DNA from: Takashimella koratensis
Taxonomy: Eukaryota; Basidiomycota; Tremellomycetes; Trichosporonales; Tetragoniomycetaceae
NCBI GenBank assembly: GCA_003116875.1
Contig: BCKT01000015.1
Location: 186,001-250,000 of the forward strand
Direction: 5' to 3'
DNA length: 64,000 bases
Below the pieces are notes generated by a model. That model was given only the letters and a program-made list of their open reading frames with translations, ran no database searches and had not been told where the DNA came from. Positions 22,519 through 34,488 of this stretch are shown in pieces. The translations under genes were made by a program, and so were the position numbers. How positions within the stretch are numbered: the first letter of the stretch is position 1; the number at the start of each line of letters is the position of its first letter.

Positions 22519-24288
22519 ATGGCCGCGCCGTCTGACAAGCTTCCCTCGCCGCCCGTCTTCGCGCCGTACCTCGACGCTTTCACGTCCTTCCTCCACCCCG
22601 TCTCGCAGCCCCTCGCCAACACTTACTCCCGGTTCCATGGCTGGAAAGAGAGCATGGGGCTGGTTCAGCCCGGGACGCTCGAGGCGCTCACTCGCGATGT
22701 GAACAGTGAGTTCGGAGACAAGGGTTGGATACGCGGTAGGGCTGTGAAGGGAGGGAAGGAAACGGAGTGATGGAGGGGAACAAGAAGGAAAAGGGCATCG
22801 GAATCCAAGACGACGGACTGAGTGAATGATAGTCGACGGGCAAGGATGGCGGCTGGTGTCTTGTCTTCTGGGCGTTTGACCGATCGAGCATGACCCGTGC
22901 CTTTGACGGATATCACTGCAGGACCTATGATCTCATCCTACCGCATGTCAAACTCAACTAACACCTGTAGACACCCTCGCGACCAACTTCTTCTTCGAGG
23001 GCGCTCGCGCCGACCTATCCAAGGTCGTCTCCCCGAACCCGGCTTTCCAGATCTCTCACTCGATCGCCGTCGGTGGGTCCCCGCAAAAACCTTCGTCGTA
23101 CCAGTTTGGAGCAATATTCGCAAACGCATCGACGTTCCTCCATGGACAAGTGGAGCCGGCGACAGGGCTGGTTAACATGCGCGCAAACCAGACTTGGTCC
23201 GCGGCTGACGTGACCAAGGTCCAGGGTCAGGTGAGCTGGTTGGGTCAGGCTAGGTGGGGATGTAATTGAGGTTGGGTCTTGAGGTTGTTGTACAGAGGTG
23301 TCGTGTTTGAAACAGGGAATAGGTTGTTCAGCGATGTGAAGGGGTATGAAGAGTTGGGAAAGTGAACGAGGGCTGGGTTTCGAGACGAAAGCATGATGGC
23401 GAGAGTCTATTCATGCCCTGGACCCGAGCTGACCCCTTTCCCTAGCTCTCCGGCGGCGCTGGCCAGACCATGGTTCAGATCGAGCACGATCACCTTGGCC
23501 CTCACTATTCTCTCAACCTGAAGACGATCAACCCTTCGCCTCTCGACTTCACCGGTATCCACTTTGTCTCTTTCCTGCACTCTTTGACCCCTCGCCTCTC
23601 GTTGGGTTTCGAGACGATCATTCAGCACCCTCAGCCCGAGGTCCTTGAGACGGCGACTACCTACCTTGCCAAACTCACTTCTCTCCCCTCGGCCGCTGCG
23701 GCGCTCGCTCCCGTTACCCCGCCCGGAGCCGCCCCGGCCATCCCCTTCACCCCTTCGTGGTCGGCTACCGCGCAGCTCCAGCCGTCCGGCAACGTCCAGG
23801 CGACTTACTGCCACCGACTCAGCGACAAGGTCGACGTCGCGCTCGACCTCCAGACCGCGATCCAGCCTGCTTCCATGATGGGACCTGCAAAGCGAGAGGC
23901 AACGGCGACCGTGGGTGCCAAATACGACTTCAGGATGGCGACTTTCAGGGGTCAGCTCGACAGTAACGGGAAAATCGCAATGGTGCTCGAGCAAAGGTTC
24001 ACCCCGGCGTTTGCGTTCCTCGTCTCGGGAGAGATCGACCATGCCAAGGTGGGTTAGCGTCGACGTTGTTGTGTTTCCCATTTACCCCGCGCTCTCTTCC
24101 CCGCATGTCGTCTCTATACCTACCCGATATCTAATCGTTGGCTGACAAACTTTCTCACCCATTCCCACTTCCTCTTCTTTTCTTCAACTTCACAGAACAC
24201 CTCTCGGTTCGGTCTCGGCGTCATGATCGAATCATCCACCATGTCCCCCGAGGAGATGATGGCGGCCGGCATGATCGCTCCTGCCTAA
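22519..24288 (+). CDS. TOM40: Tom40, channel of the mitochondrial outer-membrane translocase
   Basis: The beta-barrel pore through which almost all nuclear-encoded mitochondrial precursors enter. Four exons: 22519-22705, 22971-23230, 23446-24048 and 24196-24288; 380 aa, the usual size. Diagnostic stretches are TNFFFEGARADLSKVVSPNPAFQISHSI (an opening typical of Tom40 and VDAC-like Porin_3), GSPQKPSSYQFGAIF and LSGGAGQTMVQIEHDHLGPH. A C-terminal strand LVSGEIDHAKNTSRFGLGVMIE is split by an intron. An Ala/Pro loop (AAALAPVTPPGAAPAIP) interrupts the barrel near residue 235 and is not typical of yeast Tom40. The N-terminal 20 residues are Pro-rich. Confidence 0.96.
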
Positions 24289-25105
24289 ACAACGCTTGAC
24301 TCTCACTTCTTCACTTCTTTCTCATCTATTCTCGCTCAGGCTCCGCGTTTGTCATTCGATCGAATCTCCATCGATCGACCACTGGCAGCGTCTTACAACT
24401 TCATCCCACTTTCATCACCTTTGACAACACGTCATCTCCGACTCGATTTCTCATAATACCCTTTCTCCGCTGTCGATCACGTCTTCGACACCGCAACCGT
24501 CTCATCCCACCCCCCATACCCTCCTCCCTTCCATCCACCTCAACCATTCCTCTCGCTCTCGCCCTTGCATAGACTGTATCTGGCGTGTATGTGCGTATCT
24601 GCGTGTACAAGGTTTCAAACAAGGTCTGTGGTTCAGCTAGGTTCAGGCGATAAGTCGTACTGTGCGTGGAAAGAAAAGGAGATCAATAGGTATTGGAAGC
24701 TGCTCGCTACGTCATTTGTTCACCATCCACCTCGATCGGTCTCCTCCTGGCCTCGCCTTATCTCACCTCACCTGCGTCCTGTTGATGCTTTCCTATACTC
24801 TCACTTGATACCAATCCTCCAAATCTTGGCACGTACGAAGAAAATTCGTGTCACACCCCGCATTCATGCAACACTATTCAGCAAGGTTCGAGGGTCATTT
24901 TGTGGCCAGATCTATTCATGATTCATTATGGCGTCTTGCTCATATATCAAGAGACGGGGTCGTCTATTTACAGAGTGTACAGAAGGCTTTGCCAAGTTGG
25001 TGCTACACTGACATCAAACGAATTTGACACAAATCTTTACCCAAACTTCATCCCCGTCTCCTATCCCTTTCGGTTTCCATCAACTTCTCCACAGACAAAT
25101 TTCCC
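24289..25105. other. intergenic region between convergent TOM40 and bZIP genes
   Basis: Two 3' untranslated regions and spacer. The first ~250 nt are pyrimidine-rich downstream of TOM40. No coding signal, tRNA or repeat is recognised. Confidence 0.55.
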
Positions 25106-27103
25106 CTAAGCCGAAGCAGGGTACAGCCCCCTCGCTTCCGCAAGCATCATAACCCTCCTCAACGCCTCCAGTTGGTCGGTACTGACTCCACCCCCTGATT
25201 GACCCGTGGTCTCTACCAACTTCCTGACCACCACCGCGAGCTGTTCCCTCGTCGATACGCCCAAATCCGTCATGGCCTCTTGGTACAACTGATCAACAGG
25301 GACAGGGACGTCCACGATCGGTAAGAAAAGGTCTTCGTCTTCGTCCTCGGCGACGTCAAGGGCACCTTCGTCACCGTCATCATCGTCTTCGCCTTCATCG
25401 TCATCATCGTCCTCGTCTTCATCGCCGTCATCTTCGTCCCCGAGTTTGTCGTGGTTCCCTGCCCGGTGGCCATGGCCGCGTCCACCTCGACCTCCGCCTC
25501 GAACACCTTGTGCCGCGCGTCGAGCCCTTCCGTTGCCGCCTTCCTCGAAATCAGAGCCCTCGTCGTCACTCGCCTCGCTCGAATGCTTGTTCGGTGAAGT
25601 AGGCGGGATGAAATCTCCGTCCGCCGGATCGTTCTCGTCCGTCGGGAAGGTCATGTTTAACAGAGCGTCAAACGACAACAAAGGTGTTCCGCCAGTCTCG
25701 TCAGTCATCAACGACGCAGGCGTGTCCATGGACATGTCAAGTGTAGAATGGAGGTGCGCGTGGTCTCGACCGTTGGTGAATGACTGAGGGTCGGTAGGTG
25801 ATAATGCGTCGATCGATGGGGAAGAGACCATGGGCATGGTGGGAAGGGTAGGGACGGTCAAGGTGTCGCCGTGCATCGTGCTTGACAAGCGGATGTGTTG
25901 CTCGAGCTCGTCCACGCTGAGAAGATCAGCAAACGCTACATAGAGAGCCAAAACTGCAGGAAACAATAGCAAGAACTCACCGTGCTTGAAGCTCCGCACA
26001 CCGGTCTTTCAACTCATCACATTCCGCTGTCTTCATCGCTAGACGATCTGACATGTCATCCATTTGCTCCTTCTTTCTCCGGCGCGAGGTATCAGCTGGT
26101 TCCAATGTCAGCAAGAACCTTCCCATTGTGCCCAAACAATGTGCTCACCTGCACGACGATTTCGCGCCTTTCGTCGCTCGATCAACTCCTCGGCAGTTAA
26201 TCGTCTCCGTTTGCTGCCAAACGGTCCACGCTGCTCGGGCTCCGGGGACGGCGAATCCTCTGGTGTAGGTTCGTTACGGATGGGGATAGGCGACGGTGGG
26301 GATGGAAGCGAAGGGACAGCTTCTTCAACGCGCACGCGTTTACCAGTACTCTTCTTCCCGCGGCCTTTGTCAGCCGGTCGGGTGGTCTTGCTCGGTTGTA
26401 GCGGGGTCGGATCGGTCTGGATCTCGTGTGCAAGCGAAGAAGGGTGAGGTGGGGCGTAAGGCTGAGTGGAGGGGTGGGGCATATGTGCGTGGATATCGTT
26501 TGTTGATGCAGAGCCTGAAGAGGTGGAGCCGTTTTGGTGGAAGGGAACACTTGGGACACCGTTTGCGGCATTCGCCGCCTGAGTGAGTAGCTGTAGTACC
26601 ACGTTGGCTTGGGGTGGGAAGACGGGCGGTCGCGAGATCCGGCCGTACCGTGTCTGCTGGACGGGCGTATTCGGGTCCACCGGCGGCGGGTGGGCAAGGA
26701 GAGAGTGCCAGTCGAGATTGAGGATAGCTGGGTCAGAGAACAACGCCTGCAGTGGGTCCGCGGAGTACATTCCGGTCTGTGATGGCGGGGCAGGATGTTG
26801 GGCGGGATGTTGGGGTTGAGCCTGGGTACGAGGCGGGAAGGATGCAGGCGCTGCATTGACGTAGTAGCCATTGTGCTGTAGGTGGCGATCGTGGGGGAAG
26901 GCGAGGTCAGTGAAAGGGGTTGGAAGAAGGGGTGAGAGGCATATGAAGGTGGGGTTTGTTTGGGCGGCAAATCGGTCCACCCAAGTAGAGGTGGGAGACA
27001 AAGGTGAGAGTGCGAGACTTACGAGGTCGGGTGGATGCCGTTGGCCAGCTGCAGCAGCAGCTACGAGCGCCTGCAGGCCCGCTGCCACCTGGTCCCTCTG
27101 CAT
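25106..27103 (-). CDS. bZIP transcription factor with Gln/Pro-rich N-terminus and acidic C-terminal region
   Basis: Four exons: 27103-27023, 26875-26149, 26095-25981 and 25916-25106; 577 aa. The basic region is split by an intron: ELIERRKARNRRA joins ADTSRRRKKEQ, giving the N-x7-R signature (Asn, RRAADTS, Arg) of bZIP DNA-contact helices. The zipper follows (MDDMSDRLAMKTAECDELKD, then ELQARVDELEQHIRL) across the next intron. A nuclear signal KRRRL precedes it. The C-terminal half has a Gly/Arg stretch, then a long Asp/Glu run and EDLFLPIVDVPVPVDQLYQE, which looks like an activation domain. It is not clearly Hac1, Cys3 or AP-1 type, so no symbol is given. Confidence 0.88.
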
Positions 27104-27573
27104 CGCGAGGGTCTAGCACAGGCGGGACAAGTGGCTGAGAGGTAGAGGTGGGTATGGGGGAAAGTAAGAGGGGTGGGAGATGGTCCAGATGAGGAGAGGA
27201 GATTGTAAACAATCGAGAATAAATAACGCGCGCGTGGACATTGACAAGCCTTCCGGGTGTGCCGGGGAGTAAAGTCGGCCGGGGAGGGGACAGTCTATAG
27301 CAATATGGCGCTCCAGACTGCCGTCAGCACCCAGGAGAGGTCAAGACCTAAAGCGTAATGCAAATCACCTTGGCAGCTCTCAGAAATGTAAATACATCCT
27401 TCCATCAAATACCCAAATCTACTCAGTCTCCGTCGCGGGCCGTAAGAAGAGAGTCATCGGGGTACAAAAAAAGAAGGTGAAAGGGGGTAGGGGTTTCCCC
27501 TCAAGCAAGCGCCAGTTGTTGGGCCCGTTTGGTCGAGGAAGAGGTTTTTGAGGTAGAGACGAGGAAGAGTAGA
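27104..27573. other. intergenic region upstream of the bZIP gene
   Basis: Lies between the 5' end of the bZIP gene and the 3' end of the ribosomal protein gene, both minus strand. It includes GCGCGCG near 27230. No gene is seen. Confidence 0.5.
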
Positions 27574-28692
27574 TTACGACTCGGCAACCTCACGGAGACG
27601 ACGGATGGTGGAGCGGACAGTGGCAGCGGAAGGAGTGCCGAGGGTGTAAGCACCACCGGCGTACTGCTTGTTGCAGCCCTTGCACTTCCAGATACCGACA
27701 GCAGTGCGCTTGACGGCGTTCTACGAGGTGTCAGCAATGTTCAGTGACATGGAGGAAGGAGAAGACAGAAGAAGAGGTGCAGGAGAAAACGAATGGCCAA
27801 GGGGGTAGGGAGTAGAAGGACAATGGGAGTGATGAGAGAGGAGAGGTGGAAAAACTCACCTTGCCGCACGAAGGGCAAGCGTATCGCGAGTGCTGGGTGA
27901 TTTCCATCTTCTTGACGCTATTCCAATATCAGCCTCGTTCTTCATCTCGTAATCTTGCGTCGCGCCCCTTTTCACTCATATCCACACAGATGCAAGAGCA
28001 GTCTCAACTCACGTCTTACGGAGCGAAGCACCGTAACGGGTACCGTACTTTCCGGTGACGCCAACCTTCTTAGTGCGCTTGGTCTGGGGATGAAGTGGTT
28101 AGCATATGCGGAAGAAGGAGGGAAGTGTGAGCTGCAGTGAGGTCGCAGGATCGAGGACAAGCAGGGCAGCGAAAGGGGCCGAGTCGATCAACACCCAAAA
28201 GCAATAATTGGATGTTGGATTTCCCATGCCGAGAATGATGCTCATGTGCGAGTGGTCAAACGTATCGGCCCGCTCGGCGTTGGAGTGAGATAGATCACTG
28301 AAGGACAAGGCTACTTGAGTTGAGTCGATATGGGGTTCGATAGGTTTCGACAACGTAACCAGCCTCTGCTCGTTTCCCACCAACATCTCCTATTCACCCG
28401 TCTGCTCATCCAACCCATCCACCATCCCCATCCGTCCTGGTGAACACCACCTGTTGGAATTGTCTTCCAGTCTTTATTTCTCCCCGTTCCATCATTGTAG
28501 CCCACTCCCATCCGCTCCCTCTGTCGACCATATCCTCCCCGACTGCCCAACCTGTCCATCGCCCTCCATCAATCTGTCCAACCGCCTATGCGTCTGATGG
28601 TCCATCGCCATTGTCCATCGCCGCCTGGTCGTATCCTGCCCTGCTTGTCCTTGTCCTTGTCGTGCGTGAGACTGGATGCAGAGACTCACCAT
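27574..28692 (-). CDS. RPL43: 60S ribosomal protein eL43 (L37a)
   Basis: Zinc-ribbon protein of the large ribosomal subunit. Four exons: 28692-28690, 28083-28013, 27917-27860 and 27720-27574; 92 aa, exactly the family length. Exon 1 contributes only the start codon ATG, followed directly by GTGAGT. The 606-nt first intron is the longest I place in this window, as is common for ribosomal protein genes. The protein shows [20 protein letters not shown], the zinc ligands CPFCGK and WKCKGCNK (C-x2-C pairs) and the usual end [12 protein letters not shown] looked for a box C/D snoRNA in intron 1 and saw no convincing pair of boxes. Confidence 0.97.
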
Positions 28693-29093
28693 TTTTGGTC
28701 GAGTAGTAAGCTTGACGGATGGAGAGAAACGAGAAAGGTTGAGACCGAGTGCGAGAAAAAGTCACCCAGGGGGCAGGGGACAGTGAAGATTGTTTACATG
28801 GGGGGTGGAGATAATTACCGACGTGTCTGCCAGCCAGGAGGCAGAGGATCATCAAGTGGCACACCCTTAACGCCGATGCCCTTGACGCTCTTATCGCCGA
28901 TGTTAACGACAACCAGTGGATAATACCTTCTACTCCTCGGCGTCCCTGTTTCCTGAATCCTTGCTCTTGCTAACTGCAGTCACCCCCTGAATCACGCACC
29001 CTGGATGAATTTCTATTTCCACTCGCATTTCCATCTCCATCCATCTCACCCATTCCTCGACTCGTCACCACCCCTTCACCTTGGACCACCAAC
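28693..29093. promoter_or_regulatory. divergent promoter RPL43 / FOL2
   Basis: A 401-nt region between the start codons of RPL43 (minus) and GTP cyclohydrolase (plus). The FOL2 side is pyrimidine-rich. CACGTG, present in several other divergent promoters here, is absent. Confidence 0.5.
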
Positions 29094-30751
29094 ATGGCAC
29101 CTACAGACCAGCCCCTCCCGGCATCCGGCAAGCCCGCCCCTATCCCCGTTCCCAACCTCTCCAATCTCTCCCTCCTCTCCGAGTCCTCAACCGGCTCCTG
29201 GGAACGCGGAAAGGCACACAGCAACGCCCGTTCTCCACCTTCTACATCTCATATGACTCGCCCTACCGCACCCTCGGCCTCGAACCCTGCGTCTTTGCTC
29301 CAACCTCAGGTGCCAACTAACGCTCGCCAGCCGGCTCAGACTGCTCGCAGCGCAGCTGGTGCTGCTGGGGCCGGGAAGATTGGGCTGCCTGCCGCTCCCA
29401 TGTACCCACGTCAGGCGCGAGAGGGGTACGGGTTCCGACCCGCGAGCGGCGCGTCGACACCCACCGGCCTTTCAGCGGGCGCGACTGGACTCGTATCCCC
29501 GCCCGTTTCTGCAGCGGCTGGAGGCTACATCGGGTCTGAAGTTGAAGACCTCGCGGGGCCCTCGGGCGCTTACCAGGCAGAGGAGCAGGAGGTCGAGAAA
29601 GAGGAATCCGAGGTCCAGAGGAGCGCAGATGACAGGGAGATGGACGAAGAGGTCAGGAGGATCTTGAGAGAAGGAGCACCAAGCGTGTCTGAAGCTGGAC
29701 TCGTCCCAGGTACTGGTATTGCCGATGCCGAGGGTCTCGGCTGGCCTGGTGAGTGGTCAACTCTCTGTCAATTTTCGTCACTCCACCGCCTTTGCCAGAC
29801 CTTCCTTTACACCTAAAGGATGTAGACCGCCTTTTGCTGAACCACGATCCTTCCTTCAACCTCGGTTAGCCAAATCCACGCACATCCGACTGCACAGCAC
29901 TCCCAAGGAGAAAGAAGCCAACCTCGAACTGCTCTGCTCGGCGCTCCGTACCGTTCTCGAATGTATCGGCGAGGATCCGGACCGTGAGGGTCTTCAGCGA
30001 ACGCCTGAGCGATATGCCAAAGCCCTCATGTGGATGACCAAGGGATACGAGGAGCGTTTGGTCGATGTGATCAACGATGCCGTGTTCGCAGAGGATCACG
30101 AGGAAATGGTGATCGTGAGGGATATCGACGTGTTTAGCTTGTGCGAGCACCATCTCGTTCCATTCACTGGAAAGGTGGGTCAGGCTGAACTAGCTAAGGG
30201 TTACGGAATATCTGAGTCGTTGTGTTGGGATTGGAATGAGGACAGGCGCTAATAGAGTCATCGCAGATTTCTATCGGGTACATCCCGAACAAGCTCGTGC
30301 TCGGCCTCTCCAAGCTCGCGCGTATCGCCGAGACTTTTTCGCGTCGTCTCCAGGTTCAAGAGCGACTCACTAAGCAGGTCGCTATGGCTATCATGGAGGC
30401 GATCCGGCCCCGTGGTGTCGCTGTCGTCATGGAGGCGAGGTAAGTGTGGGGTGTCCGACGCGGTCGCGGTCTTGCATCATAGACAGTGTTAACGAATTCT
30501 ATCTCTGCGCGTGTCCTGATTTCCTGACATATCCATCCACTTGACTCATCAGCCACATGTGCATGTCGATGCGCGGTGTTCAGAAGCCCGGGGCGACGAC
30601 GGTCACCAGTACGATGCTGGGCTGTTTCCGCACGCAGCAGAAGACTCGTGAAGAGGTGGGTCGTGGATCTGACTGTCGAGGGAAAGGGAGAAGCTGACTT
30701 GGCGTCCAGTTCCTCACGCTCATTCGCACGCCGAGCATGGCCAAGCACTAG
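29094..30751 (+). CDS. FOL2: GTP cyclohydrolase I with a long disordered N-terminal extension
   Basis: Converts GTP to dihydroneopterin triphosphate, the first step of folate and pterin synthesis. Five exons: 29094-29748, 29870-30174, 30267-30439, 30553-30655 and 30710-30751; 425 aa. The catalytic domain is residues ~225-425: [20 protein letters not shown], the zinc/substrate motif [32 protein letters not shown], and [19 protein letters not shown] with the second zinc Cys. The first ~218 residues, almost all of exon 1, are Ser/Pro/Ala-rich and then acidic, far longer than in S. cerevisiae Fol2 (243 aa in total). The start is the first ATG of the open frame; an internal start cannot be excluded but none stands out. 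Confidence 0.96.
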
Positions 30752-31350
30752 ACCTGTGCCATCACCCGTCATCATAAACAATGATTCTGGCGTTTGTCCG
30801 CCTCATCCCTTCAAGCCTACGCATCCCTCACGCTACCTTTTGCTTTCTTTGCCCCACTGCTTCTCGGTCTCATCTCATCATGAGTTCCTCGCATTTCTAG
30901 AATCATTACCATCGCCGACTTGCTCGACTATCGCCAAACTAACGGGCGAACCATTTCCATCACTTGTCGCCGTCACAGAAAAACAATTATAAATACAGTA
31001 CACTGTTACCACTCAGAGTAAAGAAGAGGATAAAAGAAGAGAGAAAAGAGGGGACGCCGCTGTGTCTGGCTGTGAAATTGTACACTCATCTGTACCGCTT
31101 GCGCTCGGATACTGTCCACATGTTATTTGTATCGGATGTGAAGCTTGGCCAGAGTGTGCATGTTCTCGTAATCCCATCGGAAGAATCAAGCCAGGGGTTA
31201 CCGGGAATGGCGTCACTGCTCAATCGTCCGATTTCACCCTCGATCCTTGTCACTTTCGACTTTTCTACTTCCTCTTCACTCTTCGTCTCACCTTTCACCC
31301 TCTTACCCCACCTCATCTCTCCCTCTCACTCTAGGTGGCCGGCGCTCGCC
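30752..31350. promoter_or_regulatory. FOL2 3' region and crtYB promoter/leader
   Basis: 599 nt. The last ~200 nt before the crtYB start are strongly pyrimidine-rich (CTTTCACCCTC, CATCTCTCCCTCTC), as expected for a 5' leader. An AGGGG (stress-element-like) motif lies near 31048. No separate gene is seen. Confidence 0.5.
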
Positions 31351-34218
31351 ATGCTCACTTACATCCAAGTGTGAGCTTTCCGTCTTCTCTCTCACTCGTG
31401 GTCGCTCCTCTTCACTCTCTCTCCTCATCTCATCTACCGATCTGGAACCACGACTCTAGCCTTGTCCTCTCTGTGGACATCTTGCTGACCACCACTACCA
31501 CTCTAGGCTGCTGGCGTTCGTCGTCCCTCCAATCTTGGGTCTCTTTTTGATCTACCGACCTCTTCTCGGTAGAAGAGACGGACTCAAGCTCCTCTTCCTC
31601 GCTGTCATCGTGCGTATCTTCCCTGCCAGACCTCAGAATCAAATGGACGTAGACGTAGACTGACTAGGTCACAGGCGACGGTGTACACGACCCCATGGGA
31701 CAACGTGAGCTCTCCAGCCTTCCCCCACCTCCAAGCGCGTTCCTTCCCCAAGACTCTTCACTTCAGCCCCTTACCCTCCCTCTCTGTGCCCTCCCCTCCG
31801 TCCCCTTCTCACGCCTCAGTTCATCATCGCCTCGGGCGGCTGGTCTTATCCACCCTCCACTATCCTCGGCACGATCTCCCACGTGCCTATTGAAGAGCAC
31901 ATGTTCTTCATCCTCCAACCGACCCTTCTCGTCCTGCTGCATTGCGTACTCTCCCTCCCCGTCTTGGTCCCGTTCGATGCGCCCCCGCCTCGCCCGGTCA
32001 GCTGTAACCCCGCGGCACTCCCTCATTCCGGCCGAAGAAGGATCCGGTACGACGAAAGTAGCGGGACTAGTGGAGGAGAACGCAGTAGAGGGCCCGGGAT
32101 AGGTGGTGGGGAGAAATATCAGACCCTAGAGAGGCGTCCGGTCGTTGCGTCGCTTTGGATTGGAGCGGCATCGGTAGGAGCAGGTCTCGCAGCAGAGGCA
32201 TTGACAGCGAAATGGTACCCCGATTTATGGCCGGGACCTAAGGTGCACACAGAGTTTGGTCCAACACCGACAAGCGGTGCGGTCAACCTGAAGTTCGGAG
32301 AGATGGGCGAACGAGCGTTTTATCTCGGTTTCATCCTCGTCTGGATTTGCCCCGTCATTGCGCTTCTCACCTTCCTTGGCGCGCGTGTCCGGCCGGGAGC
32401 AGATCGGTGGACACTCATCCTCGGCACAAGCTACCTCTGGGCAGTCGACACTATCGCGATACGTGCGGGAGCTTGGTCTATCTCTCCGGGCACGAGTCTG
32501 GGTATCGAGCTGTGGCGGGGTCTACCTGTGGAAGAGGCTATTTTCTTCTTCTTGACGACGTACCTCATCGTCCTAAGTTGCTCGCTTATAACACACCTCC
32601 ACGCACTACTTATCCTCGCACCGTCAAATGCGCCGCTTTTCAGCTCGTTTCCGACCCTATGGCGCACGCTTGTTCGCCACTCCGAGGGAACCCGTAACCT
32701 TCCACGTCAATCGAGTCGACTGGGTTTTACTCCATCTTCACTCCCGCCTATACTCCCCGCCTGCCCACCGCGCAACCCCGTGCGCCATATCGCTCTGCTC
32801 ATCTGTCTCGCCCTAGATCCGCCCAAAGTTGAGATCGACGTCGTGCGCGACTTGACTCAGGCGGAGGAGACGTTGAGGCGCGGAAGCAAGAGCTTTGATC
32901 TTGCCAAGTTGGCATTCGGGAGGGAAATGCGGATAGGTCTCGTGGCGATTTACGCGTGGTGTCGAGTCACAGTGAGTACAAACTTTGAGAGTTATGATGG
33001 ATTATTCCCAATGAAATAGCTAGAGGAGTGTATCTGACTTTTTAGGACAACCTCATCGACGAGCCCTTTGTTGCCGAAGGAAGCGACGCCACAACCGCTC
33101 GTCTGCAAACCCTCTCCGCTATCCGCTCTCACCTCGCCCAAGCCTACTCCCCGTTCCCCTCGGTTCCCGACCTCACCCTCTCGCTCGTCTCCATCCCCAA
33201 CCTGTCACGAGACGACGCTTCGGCATTCTACCTCTTCGCCAACCTCGTGCCTCGCCTCGTACCCCTGTACCCCTTTCTCGAGCTGTGCGACGGGTACGCA
33301 ACCGACACCCGTTTCCCCATCGCTTCCAGCGAAGACACTCCTCAAATTGGCACACACCCTGGTCGGGGGTATGTGACAATGTCGAAAAACTCGGCGCTAG
33401 AGATTGCGCTCGCGGATCCGGATAGGTATCTGCCAATACGAACAATGTCCGATCTCTTGGTATACGCCGACAACGTCGCAGGATCAGTCGCTGCCGCAAT
33501 CTGCCACTTGTCTTGGTCTGTACTCACTGAGAACGAGGGCGACGACCAATCCCTCCTCGGTCGTCACCTACCCAAACCGTCATTCTCCAGATCAGAATGG
33601 ACAGACTCGGCGTCTCGATACCTCGACATTGCGTCAAGCTCGTCCCCCGTCCCTTCGACACATGCGCGCCGCCACGCAAGCGCAAGTGGGAGTGGAGAAG
33701 GTGGTGACTCTAGTGGACTGGGTTGTGAAAGGCAAAGTTTGACGGTACAAGCTGCTCGGCGGATGGGACGCGCCCTTCAGCTTGTTAATATCGCAAGAGA
33801 CGTGGTCAAGGATAGTCGAATCGGTCGAGTCTACGTTCCTCTCTCTTCTTTCCCTTCGGCCACTCACCTCCTCTCTCTCCTCGACCAAGGCGGACCCGAC
33901 GAGTCTTCTTCTTTCCTTTCGCCTCTTGTCGGGCACTCGTCCTCAGCAATCACCAAATCATCCACACAGGGGCCTGGCAACTTGGCCGATCTGACGATAC
34001 CACTCCTCACCCTCGCGTCTCAGATGCGCGCCTCGGCAGGCCCCCATATCGAATCATTACCACGCACAGCCCGAGGAGGAACCCGAGCCATGGTCGCTAG
34101 TTATTTTGAGATCTCCACGGCGATCCAGAAGCAACGAGGGGTAGTCGATGATCGCGGGGTGCGGGTGAGTAAGTGGAATCGAGCCGGCGCAGCTGCCAAG
34201 GCCATGTGGATAGGGTAA
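31351..34218 (+). CDS. crtYB: bifunctional lycopene cyclase / phytoene synthase
   Basis: The fungal carotenoid fusion enzyme: the C-terminal half condenses two GGPP to phytoene, and the N-terminal membrane half cyclises lycopene to beta-carotene. Five exons: 31351-31370, 31507-31609, 31675-31704, 31820-32971 and 33046-34218; 825 aa. Exon 1 is only 20 nt and exon 3 only 30 nt, yet both keep frame. The cyclase half has several hydrophobic helices, the TTPWDN motif and two membrane-embedded PxEE motifs (PIEEHMFF at 74, PVEEAIFFF at 287). The synthase half has both Mg-binding DxxxD motifs: DNLIDEP at 436 and NIARDVVKD at 683. The length is above the ~600-670 aa of Neurospora/Phaffia enzymes because of Ser/Gly-rich loops (around residues 110-145 and 630-665). 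No crtI or other carotenoid gene is adjacent. Confidence 0.96.
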
Positions 34219-34488
34219 AGCAAACAGACAATAGGTAGTCACTTATGAGGATTGAATGGTTATAATTTGAAAGTGTACGGACCATGTGGAATATAGATTA
34301 CCAAGACGTTACATGGATGCTATATGCGTGAAATTGATCATGTTTGGCGTGGACCCAAGGTACAGACGTGTATAAGACCTCTCTCTGTGAACCAACGTCA
34401 TGAAACACCGTGCAATCGTTACTAATCGCTACAAGATGCAAACTGGGAAAACCGACAACCTCGTCTCCTCCCTCTGTCTTCTCACTTA

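Noticed and set aside
28190..28300. ATGATG...CTGA in RPL43 intron 1 as a box C/D snoRNA.
   Set aside because: The boxes are on the strand opposite to the host transcript, box C is imperfect and no terminal stem is visible.
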